Source: Gemmobacter serpentinus (GTDB taxonomy: Bacteria > Pseudomonadota > Alphaproteobacteria > Rhodobacterales > Rhodobacteraceae). Taken from it: a stretch of DNA of 64,000 bases. Below the pieces are notes generated by a model. It did not search any database. It was not told the DNA's origin and was given only the letters and a program-made list of their open reading frames with translations. The number at the start of each line of letters is the position of its first letter. Within the stretch, counting starts at the first letter, position 1. Location: assembly GCF_008973825.1 (NCBI RefSeq), contig NZ_WCHR01000016.1, forward strand, positions 124,001 through 188,000, read 5' to 3'. This document shows, in pieces, positions 8,672-17,433 of this stretch. Both the position numbers and the translations under genes were made by a program.

Positions 8672-9666
8672 CGCAGATAGCTCGCAAGACTGAGCGTCGC
8701 CAGACGCGAAGTGATGGCATAGATGGTTTCAAGCCGTGTCTGTGCGGCCGTCAGCTCCGTAGCGGTTTCATAGGGATCGGCCTCGATAAGTGCAGCGCGC
8801 GCAATGCCCAGGGCCGTTTTCTCGGCGGTGTTGCCTGTCGCGGCGGCCTCCAGCCGCGCCTGGACCACCCCAAGCCCGGCCCGTAGATCGGCGCGGGCCT
8901 GTTCGGAGGCGCCAAGGCGCGCGCCCGCCTCTGCCGCAAGGGCAATCCGTCCCTCATCATCGAGCGCCGTTGCGCCATTTGTGCTGAGCGCAGCAAGGGC
9001 CAGCGCCTTCAGGCTTGCACGAATTGCAGGATCCATCGCCGTGATCGCGACGGAACTGCGTTCGGTCGGTGATACGGCAATCGACCCGCTGGCCTCCGCG
9101 CCCTGATAAAGCGCAGCATAGCCAGCGGCATCATCAAACCACTGTTCGACCCGGTCACGGATCACACTCATTGTGCTTTCCCCGGCGACCAGCGCGCCCA
9201 GCATTGCAAGGACATCCTCGCCCTGCGGCAAAGGCCGGAGATCGGAGGCCGCACCGGAGAAGAGGGCCCGTCCGGCGCTTTCACTGTTCAACAGGCTTAT
9301 GGCGGTGTTGAACTTGTTCCGCGCGTCCTGCGCAAGCGCCTCAAATCCCGCCGCGCCAGCAGTTTGCGCGGCCTGCAACGGCAGGGCCAGACTGGTCGCG
9401 AGATCGCTGAACGCACCCAAGGCTGCCTGCATCATTTCGGCCTCAAGGCTCAGTTCGGTGGTTGCGCGACCAAAACCTTCGATCCGGGTCATCGCAGCAT
9501 TGAGCCCAGCCAATGTGCCGGTATTGCCGCGTAGCGCGGCAGCTAGATCGGACTTGACACCCGAGGCCATCTCTTGCGTCAAGATGTTCATGCGGCTTTT
9601 GGCAAAGCCAAGATTTTGCCGCAGCATGAGGCTCTGCGCGAGGTCGCCAATGGAAAGCAGGGTCAT
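8668..9666 (-). CDS. flgL: Flagellar hook-filament junction protein FlgL
   Basis: HAP3 (332 aa), flagellin-like, joining hook and filament. The N-terminal helix (LAQSLMLRQNLGFAKSRMNILTQEMASG) and C-terminal helix (TRLETIYAITSRLATLSLASYLR) carry the paired coiled-coil ends typical of flagellin relatives. The middle is alanine rich and variable. It lies 1 nt after flgK and overlaps flgI, so it belongs to the same transcript. The flagellin gene itself is not in the window. Confidence 0.88.
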   Translation of the reverse strand: MTLLSIGDLAQSLMLRQNLGFAKSRMNILTQEMASGVKSDLAAALRGNTGTLAGLNAAMTRIEGFGRATTELSLEAEMMQAALGAFSDLATSLALPLQAAQTAGAAGFEALAQDARNKFNTAISLLNSESAGRALFSGAASDLRPLPQGEDVLAMLGALVAGESTMSVIRDRVEQWFDDAAGYAALYQGAEASGSIAVSPTERSSVAITAMDPAIRASLKALALAALSTNGATALDDEGRIALAAEAGARLGASEQARADLRAGLGVVQARLEAAATGNTAEKTALGIARAALIEADPYETATELTAAQTRLETIYAITSRLATLSLASYLR

Positions 9667-9667
9667 G

Positions 9668-11122
9668 TCACAGCTCCAACAATGTGTTCATCATGCTGTC
9701 GATCGCCTGAATGACGCGCGCATTGGCGGCATAGGCTTGTTCGATCAGCAGCAGTTTTTGCAGTTCCTGATCGCTATCTACGCCCTGCAGCAATTCCTCT
9801 GCCTGAAGGGTTCCGAGCCGACCTTCAGCAAAGGTCAGGGCTTCGTCCGCGGTCACTCGCTGGCGCGCGGCATAGGATTGTAGATCCGTGGCAAGACCGG
9901 CGAGTGTTCGACTGCCGGTGGGAAGCGACGCGCTGATGGCGGCTGCCGACTGGCCCAGAACCTGATGATAGGCCGTCAGCAGGCTGGTTTGTCCGACATT
10001 GCCAGGGCTCGCCGCGCCGATTCCGTCGCGCAGGCGCCAAATCCCACCGCCCTGCGCTGGATCGACGGCAGAATTGATGCGGAGCCTGCCCGCAAGCCCG
10101 ACCTCGGCCGCCATATCAGCCCGGGCTCCCGCGTCAGTGAACAGACCCGCCGCCCCGGATGACAAGGTGCCATCAAGGCCGGTGGCCTGAAAACGCAAAC
10201 CCAACTCCAGCGCGACCCCGTCCAGCCGGGCTTGCGCTTCCGGCGCGAGGCGGTCGCGGATATCGAAGGCGGCTGAAAGGCTTCCGCCTTCGACCAGCCC
10301 GACCGCGTCCGTGCCGATCGGACGACCATTCAAGATCAACCCGCCCAGCGCACCGTTTTGCAGCGTGGCATCGGCGGTGATCGCGCGTGTCGGGGTAAAA
10401 TCGAAGCGCGAGGCGCGGCCATCGACCAGGGGCGCGCCTTGCGTCGAATACAGCGCCACCACGCCGCCTTCGCGCGGGATTTGCGCGATGGGGATGATGC
10501 CTGCGATCCGGTCGATCTGGCTCTGGCGCAGGTCTTGCAACGCGCTGGTATCGCGCCCGGCTGCATTGGCAACCTGAATGCGGGTGTTAAGATCCTGCAC
10601 CTGTTGCAACGCGGTGTTAAGTTGATCCACCTGGTCGGCAATGGCGGCATCCGCCTCGGTCCGTGCCGATTGCAGCATCGCCTCTGCGCTGTTCAGATGA
10701 TCGACGATGCCCTGTGCCCCGGTCAGCACATTTGCCAAGAACGACTCCGAGTCCGGGCGCGCCGCGGCCGCAATCAGAGCTGATTCAAATGTTGCCAACC
10801 GATCCGACAGGCCGCCGGACAGAAGATTGCCTGACAAGGCCGTCTCCAGCTTGGTCAGGAAGGCCTGCTCCGCCTGCGCCCCGGCACGCCCGGCGCTGGC
10901 GGCCCGCCGTTCGTTCAGCAGATAAGCATCCACATCGCGCAAATAGGCCGTGATGGTGACGCCAGAGGTCTGGCCACCCAGAAGGGTCGAACCCAGCTCC
11001 GCCTCGCGCTTCGCATAGCCGGGTGTTGCCGCATTGGCGATATTGGTCGAGACCAGGTTGGCCAGGCGACCGGAGACGGAAAGCCCCGACAGGGCCGATC
11101 CAAGGGCGGAAGCAAGGCTCAT
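9668..11122 (-). CDS. flgK: Flagellar hook-associated protein FlgK
   Basis: HAP1 (484 aa), the first hook-filament junction zone protein. The N-terminus SLASALGSALSGLSVSGRLA followed by STNIANAATPGYAKRE is the canonical rod/hook-family motif. The C-terminus has the matching helix ending LLLIEQAYAANARVIQAIDSM. It starts 10 nt after flgE and ends 1 nt before flgL. Length is at the short end for FlgK, as usual in Rhodobacterales. Confidence 0.95.
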   Translation of the reverse strand: MSLASALGSALSGLSVSGRLANLVSTNIANAATPGYAKREAELGSTLLGGQTSGVTITAYLRDVDAYLLNERRAASAGRAGAQAEQAFLTKLETALSGNLLSGGLSDRLATFESALIAAAARPDSESFLANVLTGAQGIVDHLNSAEAMLQSARTEADAAIADQVDQLNTALQQVQDLNTRIQVANAAGRDTSALQDLRQSQIDRIAGIIPIAQIPREGGVVALYSTQGAPLVDGRASRFDFTPTRAITADATLQNGALGGLILNGRPIGTDAVGLVEGGSLSAAFDIRDRLAPEAQARLDGVALELGLRFQATGLDGTLSSGAAGLFTDAGARADMAAEVGLAGRLRINSAVDPAQGGGIWRLRDGIGAASPGNVGQTSLLTAYHQVLGQSAAAISASLPTGSRTLAGLATDLQSYAARQRVTADEALTFAEGRLGTLQAEELLQGVDSDQELQKLLLIEQAYAANARVIQAIDSMMNTLLEL

Positions 11123-11132
11123 CTCTTACACC

Positions 11133-12431
11133 TCAGCGTTTGATATTGGTGGTTTCCTGCAGCATCTCGTCGACGGTCTGGATGACCTTGGCATTTGAGG
11201 AATAGGCCCGCTGGGTTTGGATCAGATTTGTCAGTTCCTCCGCCATATCGGTGGTGGAACCTTCGCGCGCGAACCCCTCCACCGTGCCGGTCGGGCCATC
11301 GCCCGCATCCCACAGGAAGAAGGCGCCGGAATCATTGGATATGCGGAAGGTCTGGTCATCCAGCGCGGTCAAGCCGTTGATATTGGGCACATCGGCCAGC
11401 GGGATCTGATAGAGCGTGCGCGTGAAGCCCGTATCATAGGTCGCACGAACCAACCCACCCTCATCAATCGTCACCTCGCTCAGTTTCCCGACCGGCGTAC
11501 CGTTCTTGGTCACCGAGAGCGGAGAGAAGGCATCGGCAAGCTGCGTAAGGCCCGAACGATCCGCCAGCTTACCCAGCGTCAGGGTCAGAGGGCCGCCCGC
11601 CAGGTTCAGACTGACCGTTCCCTCCGCCGCATCATAAGCACCGCCGGAAACCTGCGTCACCGAGGACAGTGTGCCACCATCGGCGCGGCTGCCATCAAAA
11701 CTCAGCACATATTCCCCCACCACCGCATTGCCCTGGGCGGCATCGCGAATTTCCAGCCGCCACTGATTGGATGCGGCGGTGGCACCCACGGTCGGGGTGA
11801 AGGTGAATTCCAGCGTCTCGGACGTGCCGAGATTGCCAAAGTATTCGACGGAGAGCGGGATCGCATCGCCGCTCGCCCCCGGCGCAGTGGCGGTGGCGGG
11901 CAGATTGACGCCCAGCTTCATCCGCGTGGTCGGATCGCCCGCGCGCTGATTGGCATCGATCACCACCGGCACCAGGCCCGAGGCGGAATCGCGCGCCAAG
12001 GTCGGGATCGTGCCATCGCCATTGGCGGGCCAGCCCAGCAGGACGAGCCCCGAAGGGGTTTTCAACACGCCGTTCTCATCGGTGCGGAAGGCACCCGTCG
12101 TGGTCATCAGCAGCCCGCCTTCGCCGACGCCCGCAGCGCTGCGTGTCACCGGCAGCATTCCGCGCCCGGTAACTGCGATATCCAGCGCATTGGAGGTGCC
12201 GATCAGTGGCCCGCGTTCATCGATCAACCGGGTCGCCTGCGACCGCACGCCCCCCGCCGTGTATTGCCCGGCCCCCGCCGCAGAGGACAGGACCATGGAT
12301 TCAAAGGTGGTGACCGACCGTTTATAGCCATGGGTCGAGGCATTCGCGATATTGTCGGAAATGGTCGCAAGCCGCGACGAATTCGCGTTCAGACCAGAGA
12401 CGCTGGCATTCAGCGCGGAGGAAATGGACAT
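11133..12431 (-). CDS. flgE: Flagellar hook protein FlgE
   Basis: Main hook subunit (432 aa). The N-terminus SSALNASVSGLNANSSRLATISDNIANAST plus HGYKR is the rod/hook signature. The C-terminus MAEELTNLIQTQRAYSSNAKVIQTVDEM is the partner helix. The long variable middle with beta-rich sequence fits FlgE rather than the shorter FlgF or FlgG. An AAGGCGG ribosome-binding sequence lies just upstream. It is the first gene of the flgEKLI run; motB lies further upstream on the same strand, across the pseudoazurin gene. Confidence 0.93.
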   Translation of the reverse strand: MSISSALNASVSGLNANSSRLATISDNIANASTHGYKRSVTTFESMVLSSAAGAGQYTAGGVRSQATRLIDERGPLIGTSNALDIAVTGRGMLPVTRSAAGVGEGGLLMTTTGAFRTDENGVLKTPSGLVLLGWPANGDGTIPTLARDSASGLVPVVIDANQRAGDPTTRMKLGVNLPATATAPGASGDAIPLSVEYFGNLGTSETLEFTFTPTVGATAASNQWRLEIRDAAQGNAVVGEYVLSFDGSRADGGTLSSVTQVSGGAYDAAEGTVSLNLAGGPLTLTLGKLADRSGLTQLADAFSPLSVTKNGTPVGKLSEVTIDEGGLVRATYDTGFTRTLYQIPLADVPNINGLTALDDQTFRISNDSGAFFLWDAGDGPTGTVEGFAREGSTTDMAEELTNLIQTQRAYSSNAKVIQTVDEMLQETTNIKR

Positions 12432-12573
12432 GGGCCGCCTTTCTGAGCTTCGAATCCCGTTCTTCGCCAGAGTGACCGCTGCAACTTAATTTCTGCCTAA
12501 TCGCTAAAATCCCGCGCATTCCACGCAGATCCCGGCATAAATCCTGTGTCTGGGGTAGATTTTTCGCCTGCGT

Positions 12574-12587
12574 TTGCGCTTGGTCAA
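12574..12587 (+). promoter_or_regulatory. FNR/NnrR-type regulator half-palindrome upstream of pseudoazurin
   Basis: TTGCGCTTGGTCAA has the TTG-N8-CAA frame of the Crp-FNR superfamily and matches the TTGCG-N4 form reported for NnrR-regulated denitrification genes. It is centred about 80 nt before the pseudoazurin ATG, suitable for an activator. The match to the FNR consensus is 7 of 10, so assignment to NnrR, FNR or neither is inference. Confidence 0.4.
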
Positions 12588-12659
12588 ATCGGCGCGCGCG
12601 ACACGGCGCTATCTCCGGGGGCAACGGGCCATATCGACCCGCGCCACAGGAGAATCAGC

Positions 12660-13094
12660 ATGAAATGCATGTCCTTCATCGCCGCAGCCCTTTGCCTTGG
12701 CCTGGCCAGCGCCGCAGGGGCCGCCGAAATCGAGATCCATATGAAGAACAAGGGCGAGGCCGGCACCATGGTGTTCGAACCCGCCTTCGTGAAAGCCGCA
12801 GCGGGCGACGTGATCCACTTCATCCCGACCGACAAGAGCCACAATGTCGAGGCGATTAAGGAAATCCTGCCCGCCGGGGTGGAGCCGTTCAAAAGCAAGG
12901 TGAATGAGGAGTTTTCGCTGACAGTGACCGAGGCCGGGCTTTACGGCGTGAAATGCACCCCGCATTTCGCCATGGGCATGGTCGCGCTGATCCAGGTGGG
13001 CGATGCTCCGGCCAATCTGGCGGTGGCGCAAGGGGCCAAGATGCCGAAGAAGGCGCGCGAACGCATGGATGCCGCGCTGGCGCAGGTCAATTGA
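12660..13094 (+). CDS. Pseudoazurin (periplasmic type 1 copper electron carrier)
   Basis: Small blue copper protein (144 aa precursor) carrying electrons in the periplasm, in denitrifiers to nitrite or nitrous oxide reductase. The start at 12660 has AGGAG 8 nt upstream and gives a signal peptide [20 protein letters not shown]; the mature protein probably begins AEIEIHMKN. The copper ligands are present in family spacing: His61 (SHNVE), Cys99, His102 and Met107 in [10 protein letters not shown]. It is a single gene in opposite orientation, sitting between motB and flgE of the flagellar cluster. No denitrification gene is adjacent. Amicyanin and azurin are less likely because of the C-x2-H-x4-M spacing and length. 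Confidence 0.93.
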   Translation: MKCMSFIAAALCLGLASAAGAAEIEIHMKNKGEAGTMVFEPAFVKAAAGDVIHFIPTDKSHNVEAIKEILPAGVEPFKSKVNEEFSLTVTEAGLYGVKCTPHFAMGMVALIQVGDAPANLAVAQGAKMPKKARERMDAALAQVN

Positions 13095-13102
13095 ACCACT
13101 CC

Positions 13103-13133
13103 GCCGGCCTCACCCGATCCGGGCGGGGCCGGC
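13103..13133. terminator. GC-rich hairpin between pseudoazurin and motB
   Basis: GCCGGCC (13103-13109) pairs with GGCCGGC (13127-13133) in the 43-nt gap between two convergent stop codons. The T-tract is weak on both sides, so this may be a bidirectional or Rho-assisted terminator. Confidence 0.4.
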
Positions 13134-13137
13134 CCCT

Positions 13138-13944
13138 TCAACGGTCCCGCCGCAACAACACCACCTCCAGGCGGTTGTTGCGGATCGCCTGCGGGTCGGC
13201 GGTGACGGGCACCCGATCCGCATGGCCGGTGACGCGTCGCAACCGTGTGGCCGGCATCCCCTTTTGCTGTAAAAGGGCGCGCATCGTTTCGGCCCGGGCT
13301 GCCGACAGGCTCCAGACAGGGTTGGAAATCAGCGTCACCGGATATGAACGCACATGCCCGTTCACCGCGATACTGTTGCGGGTGATCGCCAGCGCCTCGG
13401 TCACCACGGTTGCGATATCGACCAGAACCGGCTGCGCCTCGGCGGTATCGGCGCGAAACAGCGGGACATCGTCCAGATCGAAAACCTCAATGGTCAGCCC
13501 CTCATCCGTCACGCGGGTCACGACATGACGCAGCGCGCGTTCCATCGTCATGCTTTCCCCGCCAAATGCGGTCAGCGCCTTGTCGATGTCTGCCTTGGCC
13601 TCGTGTAACTGGGCCTGCGTCATCTCATCATTGGGCAATTGGCCCTTTTGCTCGATGGTGCCGGAATAGACACTTGTCGTGGCTTGCATCGAGGTGTCGC
13701 CCCCCAACACATCGGAGCCGCTGCCCGTTGTTGACATGGTGATGGTCGGATTGAAGTAATCCGCCACCCCCTTGCGCTGTTTTTCGGTCGTCGCGCCCAA
13801 AAGCCACATCAGCAGGAAGAACGCCATCATGGCGGTGACGAAATCGGCATAGGCCACTTTCCACGCCCCGCCGTGGTGCCCGCCGCCATTGATGATCTTC
13901 TTCCGTTTGATGATGACGGGCGCGGCAGTATTCTTGCCGGCCAT
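13138..13944 (-). CDS. motB: Flagellar motor stator protein MotB
   Basis: Stator subunit (268 aa) that anchors the proton channel to peptidoglycan. A basic N-terminus (IIKRKKI) precedes the single membrane helix WKVAYADFVTAMMAFFLLMW, with the proton-carrying Asp at about residue 34. The C-terminal OmpA-like domain (NPVWSLSAARAETMRALLQ, VTGHADRVP, NNRLEVVLLRR) binds cell wall. Start at the ATG at 13944; a TTG four codons earlier is less likely. No motA is visible in the window, so its partner must be encoded elsewhere. It lies between the secretion operon and the pseudoazurin gene. Confidence 0.93.
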   Translation of the reverse strand: MAGKNTAAPVIIKRKKIINGGGHHGGAWKVAYADFVTAMMAFFLLMWLLGATTEKQRKGVADYFNPTITMSTTGSGSDVLGGDTSMQATTSVYSGTIEQKGQLPNDEMTQAQLHEAKADIDKALTAFGGESMTMERALRHVVTRVTDEGLTIEVFDLDDVPLFRADTAEAQPVLVDIATVVTEALAITRNSIAVNGHVRSYPVTLISNPVWSLSAARAETMRALLQQKGMPATRLRRVTGHADRVPVTADPQAIRNNRLEVVLLRRDR

Positions 13945-13964
13945 CACACACCCCAAATCTATCC

Positions 13965-13995
13965 CACCCGGAACCAGACTTAGTGGCTCCGGGTG
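13965..13995 (-). terminator. Hairpin after the type I secretion operon
   Basis: An 8-bp perfect stem (CACCCGGA with TCCGGGTG) plus an inner 3-bp stem lies 35 nt past the HlyD stop and 21 nt before motB. No strong T run follows. It could end the adhesin operon or shape the motB leader. A second palindrome, GGTCAAATTGACC, lies at 14011-14023. Confidence 0.45.
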
Positions 13996-14029
13996 AATCA
14001 GGGCTTAAAGGGTCAAATTGACCGGATAA

Positions 14030-15208
14030 TCAGCGCTCGCGCAGGGCTTCCTGCGATTTGTAAAGCGGCTTGGTCAGATAGGTCAGCACCGTCTTGCCGC
14101 CAGTCTGCAACTGCACATCGGCCTGCATACCCGGACGGATTTCCAGGCTGCGCTGGCGCTCGGTCAGCTGGGTCAGATCCACACGCACCGTCACCTTGTA
14201 ATGGGGGTCGCCATCGGCCGCGCGGGCGTTCGGGTCCTTGAACGTATCGGCCGAGATGAAATCGACCTTGCCCTTCAGCGTGCCATAGATCGTGTAATCA
14301 TAGGCGGTCAGCTTGATCGTCGCCTCCTGGTCCTTGCGGACCTGCGCGATGTCAGAGGGTTTCACCCGCGCCTCGATGAACAACTCGTCCCCCAGAGGGA
14401 TGATCTGCATGATCTCTTCTCCCGGACGCACGACGCCGCCCATGGTGGTGATCGACAGCTTGTTCACCACACCGCGCATCGGCGCCACAAGCGTGGTCCG
14501 GGTCAACTGGTCCTGCGCGGTCTTTTGCTGCTGGCGCAGGGTGGCCAGTTTGGCCAGCGTGTCGGAATAGGTGGTGGCGCGGTCCAGCTCCATCTGGGTG
14601 ATCACGTCATTCAGACGGCCCTCGGCCTCGGATTTGGCCTTGCTGGCCTGGGTCAGCTCGATCTTCGGGGCGACCTCCAGCTCCACCATCTTGGCAACGA
14701 TATCCATCTCTTTCTGGGCCTGAACCAGAACCTGCTCTGCGCCCTCGCGCTTCATCTTGAAGTCAAAAAGGCGGGCATGAAGCAGCGCGGTTTCAGACGC
14801 CACGATATCGGGCACGCGGGCGGCGATATCGGCGGGCACGTCGAATTCAACCACGCCAAGCGCCTCGGCCTCCAGCCGCAGGCGACGAATTTCCAGCGTG
14901 GCGATCTGGTCGGTCAGATCATCCACCATGGATTTGTATTGCGTGCCCTGAAGCTGGGCGAGAACCTGTCCCTGCTCCACCACATCGCCCTCGGCCACGT
15001 TCATCTCTGACAGGATGCCGCCCTCGAGGTTCGAGATGATCTGCGGCCGCGACGAAGACACAATCGTGCCCGGCGCGTGGACGATCTCGGCCAGCCAGGC
15101 AAAGCTGGCCCAGATCAGAAAGACCAGAACGGCGGCGCCGATGGTCCAGATGATATAGGACGGACGGCGATTGCCATGCGCCAGATCGTCATCATAAGTC
15201 GCGCTCAT
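14030..15208 (-). CDS. HlyD-family type I secretion membrane fusion protein
   Basis: Periplasmic adaptor (392 aa) bridging the ABC transporter and the outer-membrane channel. A short cytosolic N-terminus is followed by one membrane helix (IIWTIGAAVLVFLIWASFAWLA). Then come a split lipoyl/biotinyl-like half (GGILSEMNVAEGDVVEQGQVL), a long coiled-coil hairpin (about residues 90-230) and a beta-barrel end typical of HlyD (EIRPGMQADVQLQTGGKTVLTYL). The start at 15208 overlaps the ABC gene stop (ATGA). It corresponds functionally to LapC of Lap systems or the adaptor of the Paracoccus Bap secretion operon. Confidence 0.92.
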   Translation of the reverse strand: MSATYDDDLAHGNRRPSYIIWTIGAAVLVFLIWASFAWLAEIVHAPGTIVSSSRPQIISNLEGGILSEMNVAEGDVVEQGQVLAQLQGTQYKSMVDDLTDQIATLEIRRLRLEAEALGVVEFDVPADIAARVPDIVASETALLHARLFDFKMKREGAEQVLVQAQKEMDIVAKMVELEVAPKIELTQASKAKSEAEGRLNDVITQMELDRATTYSDTLAKLATLRQQQKTAQDQLTRTTLVAPMRGVVNKLSITTMGGVVRPGEEIMQIIPLGDELFIEARVKPSDIAQVRKDQEATIKLTAYDYTIYGTLKGKVDFISADTFKDPNARAADGDPHYKVTVRVDLTQLTERQRSLEIRPGMQADVQLQTGGKTVLTYLTKPLYKSQEALRER

Positions 15209-17433
15209 GCCCCGGCCCCCGCCTGTTTGCTCAGATGCGCCAGAACGGCATCCCGCGGCCCGTCGACGGCCATCTTGCCGTTTTGCAGGATCAGCGTGCG
15301 TTCGGTCAGGTGCAGGATCGGCACGCGATGCGTTGCGATGATCGCGGTGCGGCCCTGCAGCCAATGCTGCAACCGGCTGACCAGCGTGGCCTCCAGCGTC
15401 TGGTCAAGGGCTGCGGTCGGCTCGTCCAGCAATACGACCGACGGGTCTTGCAGCCAAAGCCGGGCCCAGCCGATCGACTGCTTCTGACCCACCGACAGCC
15501 CCTCGCCCAACTCGCGGATCTCCAGATCCAGACCGCGCGGATGGTTGCGCACGAAGGGGCCAAGACCGGCAAAATCCAGCGCCGCCATCATGCGATCATC
15601 ATCGCGTTCCAGCTGGGTCATGTTCAGGTTGTCGCGGATCGTGCCCGCAAACAGCCGCACATCTTGCCCCAGATAGCCGACACCGCGGCGCAGATCGCGC
15701 GGATGCACCTGTGCCAGATCAACGCCGTCGATCAGCACGCGGCCCTTGGTCGGGTCAAACAGCCCGGCCAGAAGGCGCAGCAGCGTCGATTTACCGGAAC
15801 CATTGGCCCCCAGAACCGCGATATGCTGGCCCTGCGGGATGGAGATCCCGGCGATATCGAGCACCGGCGCCGCTTTCGGATCATAGCTGAATTCCAGATT
15901 GCGCAGCTCGTAATGCCCGGCGATCTTGTCGCGGCGCAGATAGTGGCGCCCAGCCTCTTCCTGTTGCGGCGCATCGGCGATGGCATCCAGCGCGATCAGC
16001 GCCTCTTTGACATTGGCCCAGCGTGCCAGTGTGCCCGCCACCTGCGACAGGGGCCCAAGGGTGCGCGAGGTCAGAATGCCGATGGCGATGATCGTGCCGA
16101 CCGTGAACTGCCCGGCGAAGACCAGATAGGCCCCGATCACCACGGCGGCGATATAGGTGATCTGCTGCATCGCCTGCGCCCAATAGGTCAGCATCGACGA
16201 CAGATGCCGCTGGTCGGAGTTCTTGACAGCCGACAGCGTGCTCAGCTCGGCCCAGATACGGCGGATACGATCCTGCGCGCGCTGCGTGGTGACGGTTTCA
16301 TGCTCATACACCGCCTCGTACAGAAGCCGCGCCGCGCGGGTCGATGCGCCCTGCGTGTCCTTGGTCAGCGCCATCATCTTCTTTTGCAGGAAGATACCCG
16401 GCAGCACCATCAGCGCGGCACCGATGACCAGAACCCAGACAAGGCTGCCGCCGATGGAGGCGACGAGCGCGAAGAAGATGAACAGGAAGGGCAGGTCGGC
16501 CAGCGTGCCGATGGTGGTCGAGGTGAAAAACTCGCGCACCGCGCTGAATTCGCGCATCGCGGCAAAGGTCTGCGACGGCCCGGCGCGTCCGGGGCCACCG
16601 CGCATCCCCAGCAGGCGTTCCATCAAACGTTCCTGCACCGCCAGCTCGATCCGGCGGCCGGTCAGGTCCATCAGGGTGGAGCGCGCGATTTTCAGGAAGG
16701 CTTCCATCATCACCGCCAGCATGGCACCGATGGCCAGAACCCACAGCGTCGCCTGCGACTGATGCGGGATCACCCGATCATAAACCTGCAACGAGAACAT
16801 CGCGACGGCGACCGCCAACAGATTGGCCACCAGCGAGCCAGCGGCCACTTCGGTAAGCTGGCGCTTGAACTTGCGGAACTCACCCCAGAACCAATGCGGA
16901 CGCGCGGCATCCTCGATATGGCGGGTTTCCAGCGCCTGGATCGAGGGGCGCGCGCGCATCAACAGCCCGTCATAGACGGCGGTAAATTCTTCCAGCGCCA
17001 CATCCGAGCGTTTGTCGGCAAGGCTTGGATCATAGATGGTGATGCTGTCCTCAGACTGACCCAGCACCAGCACCAGCTGGCCCGAGGTCATCTGCACAAG
17101 GGCGGGCCAAAGCGCGGGCACCAGATCCTTCACACGGTCCACGCGGGCCGCCATGCCCATGCCGCCCAGGGCACGCGCAATCTCGTGCAGGCCGGGCAGA
17201 TCATTGGTGCGGGTGGCCAGCTCGATCTGTTCCGACAGATCCGAGACCGAGGTATCTGCACCCACCAGCCCGAGATAGACCGAGGTCAGCCGGGCGCGGG
17301 CCAGCAGCTTTTCCGTCTGGCGTTGCGGTGCCGCATCCGCAGAAACGGGCATGGCAGGCCGATTGGCCTGCTGTCCGCTCGCCACTCTTGCGGCATTGAT
17401 GTCAAAGGCGATGACGCGATTTTCGCTGCTCAC
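15205..17433 (-). CDS. Type I secretion ABC transporter/permease (LapB-like)
   Basis: A 742-residue inner-membrane exporter. The N-terminal 150 residues resemble a C39-like domain. They show no obvious catalytic cysteine-histidine pair, as in adhesin and toxin exporters that do not cleave a leader. A six-helix ABC membrane domain follows (about residues 190-450), then an ATPase domain with Walker A GANGSGKSTLLR, signature LSVGQKQSIG, Walker B SVVLLDEPTAALD and a switch His (IATHRV). The start codon is GTG at 17433 overlapping the upstream gene's stop. Operon position makes the 990-aa adhesin the obvious substrate. Confidence 0.94.
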   Translation of the reverse strand: MSSENRVIAFDINAARVASGQQANRPAMPVSADAAPQRQTEKLLARARLTSVYLGLVGADTSVSDLSEQIELATRTNDLPGLHEIARALGGMGMAARVDRVKDLVPALWPALVQMTSGQLVLVLGQSEDSITIYDPSLADKRSDVALEEFTAVYDGLLMRARPSIQALETRHIEDAARPHWFWGEFRKFKRQLTEVAAGSLVANLLAVAVAMFSLQVYDRVIPHQSQATLWVLAIGAMLAVMMEAFLKIARSTLMDLTGRRIELAVQERLMERLLGMRGGPGRAGPSQTFAAMREFSAVREFFTSTTIGTLADLPFLFIFFALVASIGGSLVWVLVIGAALMVLPGIFLQKKMMALTKDTQGASTRAARLLYEAVYEHETVTTQRAQDRIRRIWAELSTLSAVKNSDQRHLSSMLTYWAQAMQQITYIAAVVIGAYLVFAGQFTVGTIIAIGILTSRTLGPLSQVAGTLARWANVKEALIALDAIADAPQQEEAGRHYLRRDKIAGHYELRNLEFSYDPKAAPVLDIAGISIPQGQHIAVLGANGSGKSTLLRLLAGLFDPTKGRVLIDGVDLAQVHPRDLRRGVGYLGQDVRLFAGTIRDNLNMTQLERDDDRMMAALDFAGLGPFVRNHPRGLDLEIRELGEGLSVGQKQSIGWARLWLQDPSVVLLDEPTAALDQTLEATLVSRLQHWLQGRTAIIATHRVPILHLTERTLILQNGKMAVDGPRDAVLAHLSKQAGAGA

